Shown: one piece after another, positions 63,564 through 64,000 of the stretch
Layout: each line of letters opens with the position of its first letter
Numbering within the stretch: the stretch's first letter is position 1
DNA from: an uncultured Lachnospiraceae bacterium
GTDB taxonomy: Bacteria > Bacillota > Clostridia > Lachnospirales > Lachnospiraceae
Assembly (NCBI GenBank): GCA_900317585.1
Contig: ONHG01000002.1
Span: forward strand, 50,090 to 114,089
Direction: 5' to 3'
Length of the DNA: 64,000 bases
Notes under the pieces: model-generated
Told to the model about the DNA's origin: nothing
Databases searched by the model: none
The model's input: the letters and a program-made list of their open reading frames with translations, nothing else
Translations under genes and position numbers: made by a program

Positions 63564-63716
63564 AAAAATTCAAAGGGCGAGCCGGTAAAGCATGCCGACA
63601 AATGGCAGAAAACGTTGATTTTACTCAATGGGACACGATTTTACATATACACGAACCAACACCATGAATACAGCAACTGGCTCAAAAGCCAGTGTGAAAA
63701 GAAAGGACCAAAATGA
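63564..63716 (+). pseudogene. C-terminal remainder of the RNase HI-like gene
   Basis: In-frame continuation after the UGA: 50 codons, with PVKHADKWQKTLILLNGTRF matching the RNase HI stretch that follows the conserved Trp, then NWLKSQCEKKGPK and TGA. It has no start or ribosome site of its own, so it is made only by read-through or if UGA is read as Trp. Confidence 0.7.
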
Positions 63717-63928
63717 AACCACTATCAAGTTTATTTTACGAAGCGTACGAGCCACGCCAGAAGCGTTACAAGCTTTCAATGAGGCTCAATGAAAGCGAAA
63801 ACGAACACACCATAAGAATCACCCAGAACGGTCGGGAGATAATCAAAGTCACAGAGGAAAGCCGTGAGCAGGCTTTTAACGTGGCAACCAAGGAACTTGT
63901 TAGGAGATTCCCGGTAAAGCGCAGATAA
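63713..63928 (+). CDS. hypothetical small protein
   Basis: 71 residues, basic, with a beta-rich centre (RYKLSMRLNESENEHTIR, ITQNGREIIKVTEES) and helical end (QAFNVATKELVRRFPVKRR). No domain recognised; may be a small nucleic-acid-binding protein by charge. GAAAGGACCAAAATG leader, and its start overlaps the TGA of the RNase HI-like frame. Confidence 0.6.
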   Translation: MKPLSSLFYEAYEPRQKRYKLSMRLNESENEHTIRITQNGREIIKVTEESREQAFNVATKELVRRFPVKRR

Positions 63929-63931
63929 CTA

Positions 63932-64000
63932 ATGAGCGTGTATACAGAAAGAGAGGCAGCAGTTGAAGAACAGAACAATCAGCGGAGAAAAGCCAATTGA
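63932..64000 (+). CDS. possible 22-residue peptide at the window edge
   Basis: A complete 22-codon frame, MSVYTEREAAVEEQNNQRRK followed by two residues and TGA at 63998-64000. No clear ribosome site in the 3 bases after the previous stop, but AAGCGCAG lies upstream. Weak candidate. Confidence 0.25.
   Translation: MSVYTEREAAVEEQNNQRRKAN

Larger units (their letters stand above)
58323..64000. mobile_element. integrative element in miaB (right end outside the window)
   Basis: Starts at the miaB junction and runs off the right edge. It carries a large serine recombinase next to the junction, divergent XRE regulators, a candidate small RNA, several small unknown genes, a two-helix membrane protein, an HUH Rep protein and an RNase HI-like gene. 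Gene density, tight + strand order and small sizes resemble a temperate filamentous-phage-like or rolling-circle plasmid-like element. No relaxase, VirB, coat or Zot gene is visible, so the class cannot be fixed. Confidence 0.8.

Overview
The window reads as chromosome of a low-to-mid GC Firmicute of the Lachnospiraceae, and gene content and codon style recall Agathobacter/Eubacterium rectale or a close relative (inferred from reading, not from a search). Supporting signs are a six-gene Rnf complex, a Na+-pump type decarboxylase cluster, an infC-rpmI-rplT operon behind an attenuator leader, a Clostridia-type rimP-nusA-rnpM-L7Ae-infB-rbfA-nrnA-truB-ribF run, and strong AGGAGG ribosome sites. 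Nearly all genes lie on the + strand.

Layout. 1-3.5 kb: end of an NAD(P)HX dehydratase gene, alr, a lone mazF-type toxin, a CorC-like CBS protein and a YebC regulator. 3.5-13 kb: glgA, ftsK, fhs-folD, a zinc-ribbon/TPR surface protein and a convergent DUF5050-like protein. 13-18 kb: pheA, the leader-controlled infC-rpmI-rplT operon, an AraC regulator divergent from galE, then a 252-base imperfect palindrome and tRNA-Glu. 18-31 kb: the translation/transcription block from rimP to ribF, an SH3-NlpC/P60 wall hydrolase, rpsO and pnp. 31-36 kb: an S8 protease, cardiolipin synthase, scpAB and a D,D-carboxypeptidase. 36-41.5 kb: a five-gene biotin carboxyltransferase/Na+ pump cluster carrying both a CoA-ester type and a keto-acid type carboxyltransferase. 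41.7-48.6 kb: RpiR regulator, HI0933-like flavoprotein, cmk-ispH-rpsA, cheR and a DEDD exonuclease. 48.8-55 kb: rnfCDGEAB with a convergent apbE, whose product probably attaches FMN to the Rnf subunits. 55-58.2 kb: proB, DUF896, 5-formyl-THF cyclo-ligase, proA and the first codons of miaB.

From about 58.3 kb to the right edge the sequence is an integrative element lodged in miaB. It carries a large serine recombinase beside the junction, two divergent-side XRE regulators with repeated TTTAACATATT operator-like sites, several small unknown genes, a two-segment membrane protein, an HUH rolling-circle Rep protein and an RNase HI-like gene. The junction holds a perfect 52-base tandem duplication of miaB sequence. 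The RNase HI frame is broken by one UGA exactly where the family has a conserved Trp. The right end of the element is outside the window, so its type (inovirus-like prophage, rolling-circle plasmid-like element or small ICE) is open.

Energy theme: the Rnf complex and the decarboxylase pump both use or make ion gradients. Folate C1 genes (fhs, folD, 5-FCL), proBA and cell-envelope genes make up much of the rest. All functional calls come from reading motifs; none was checked against a database.
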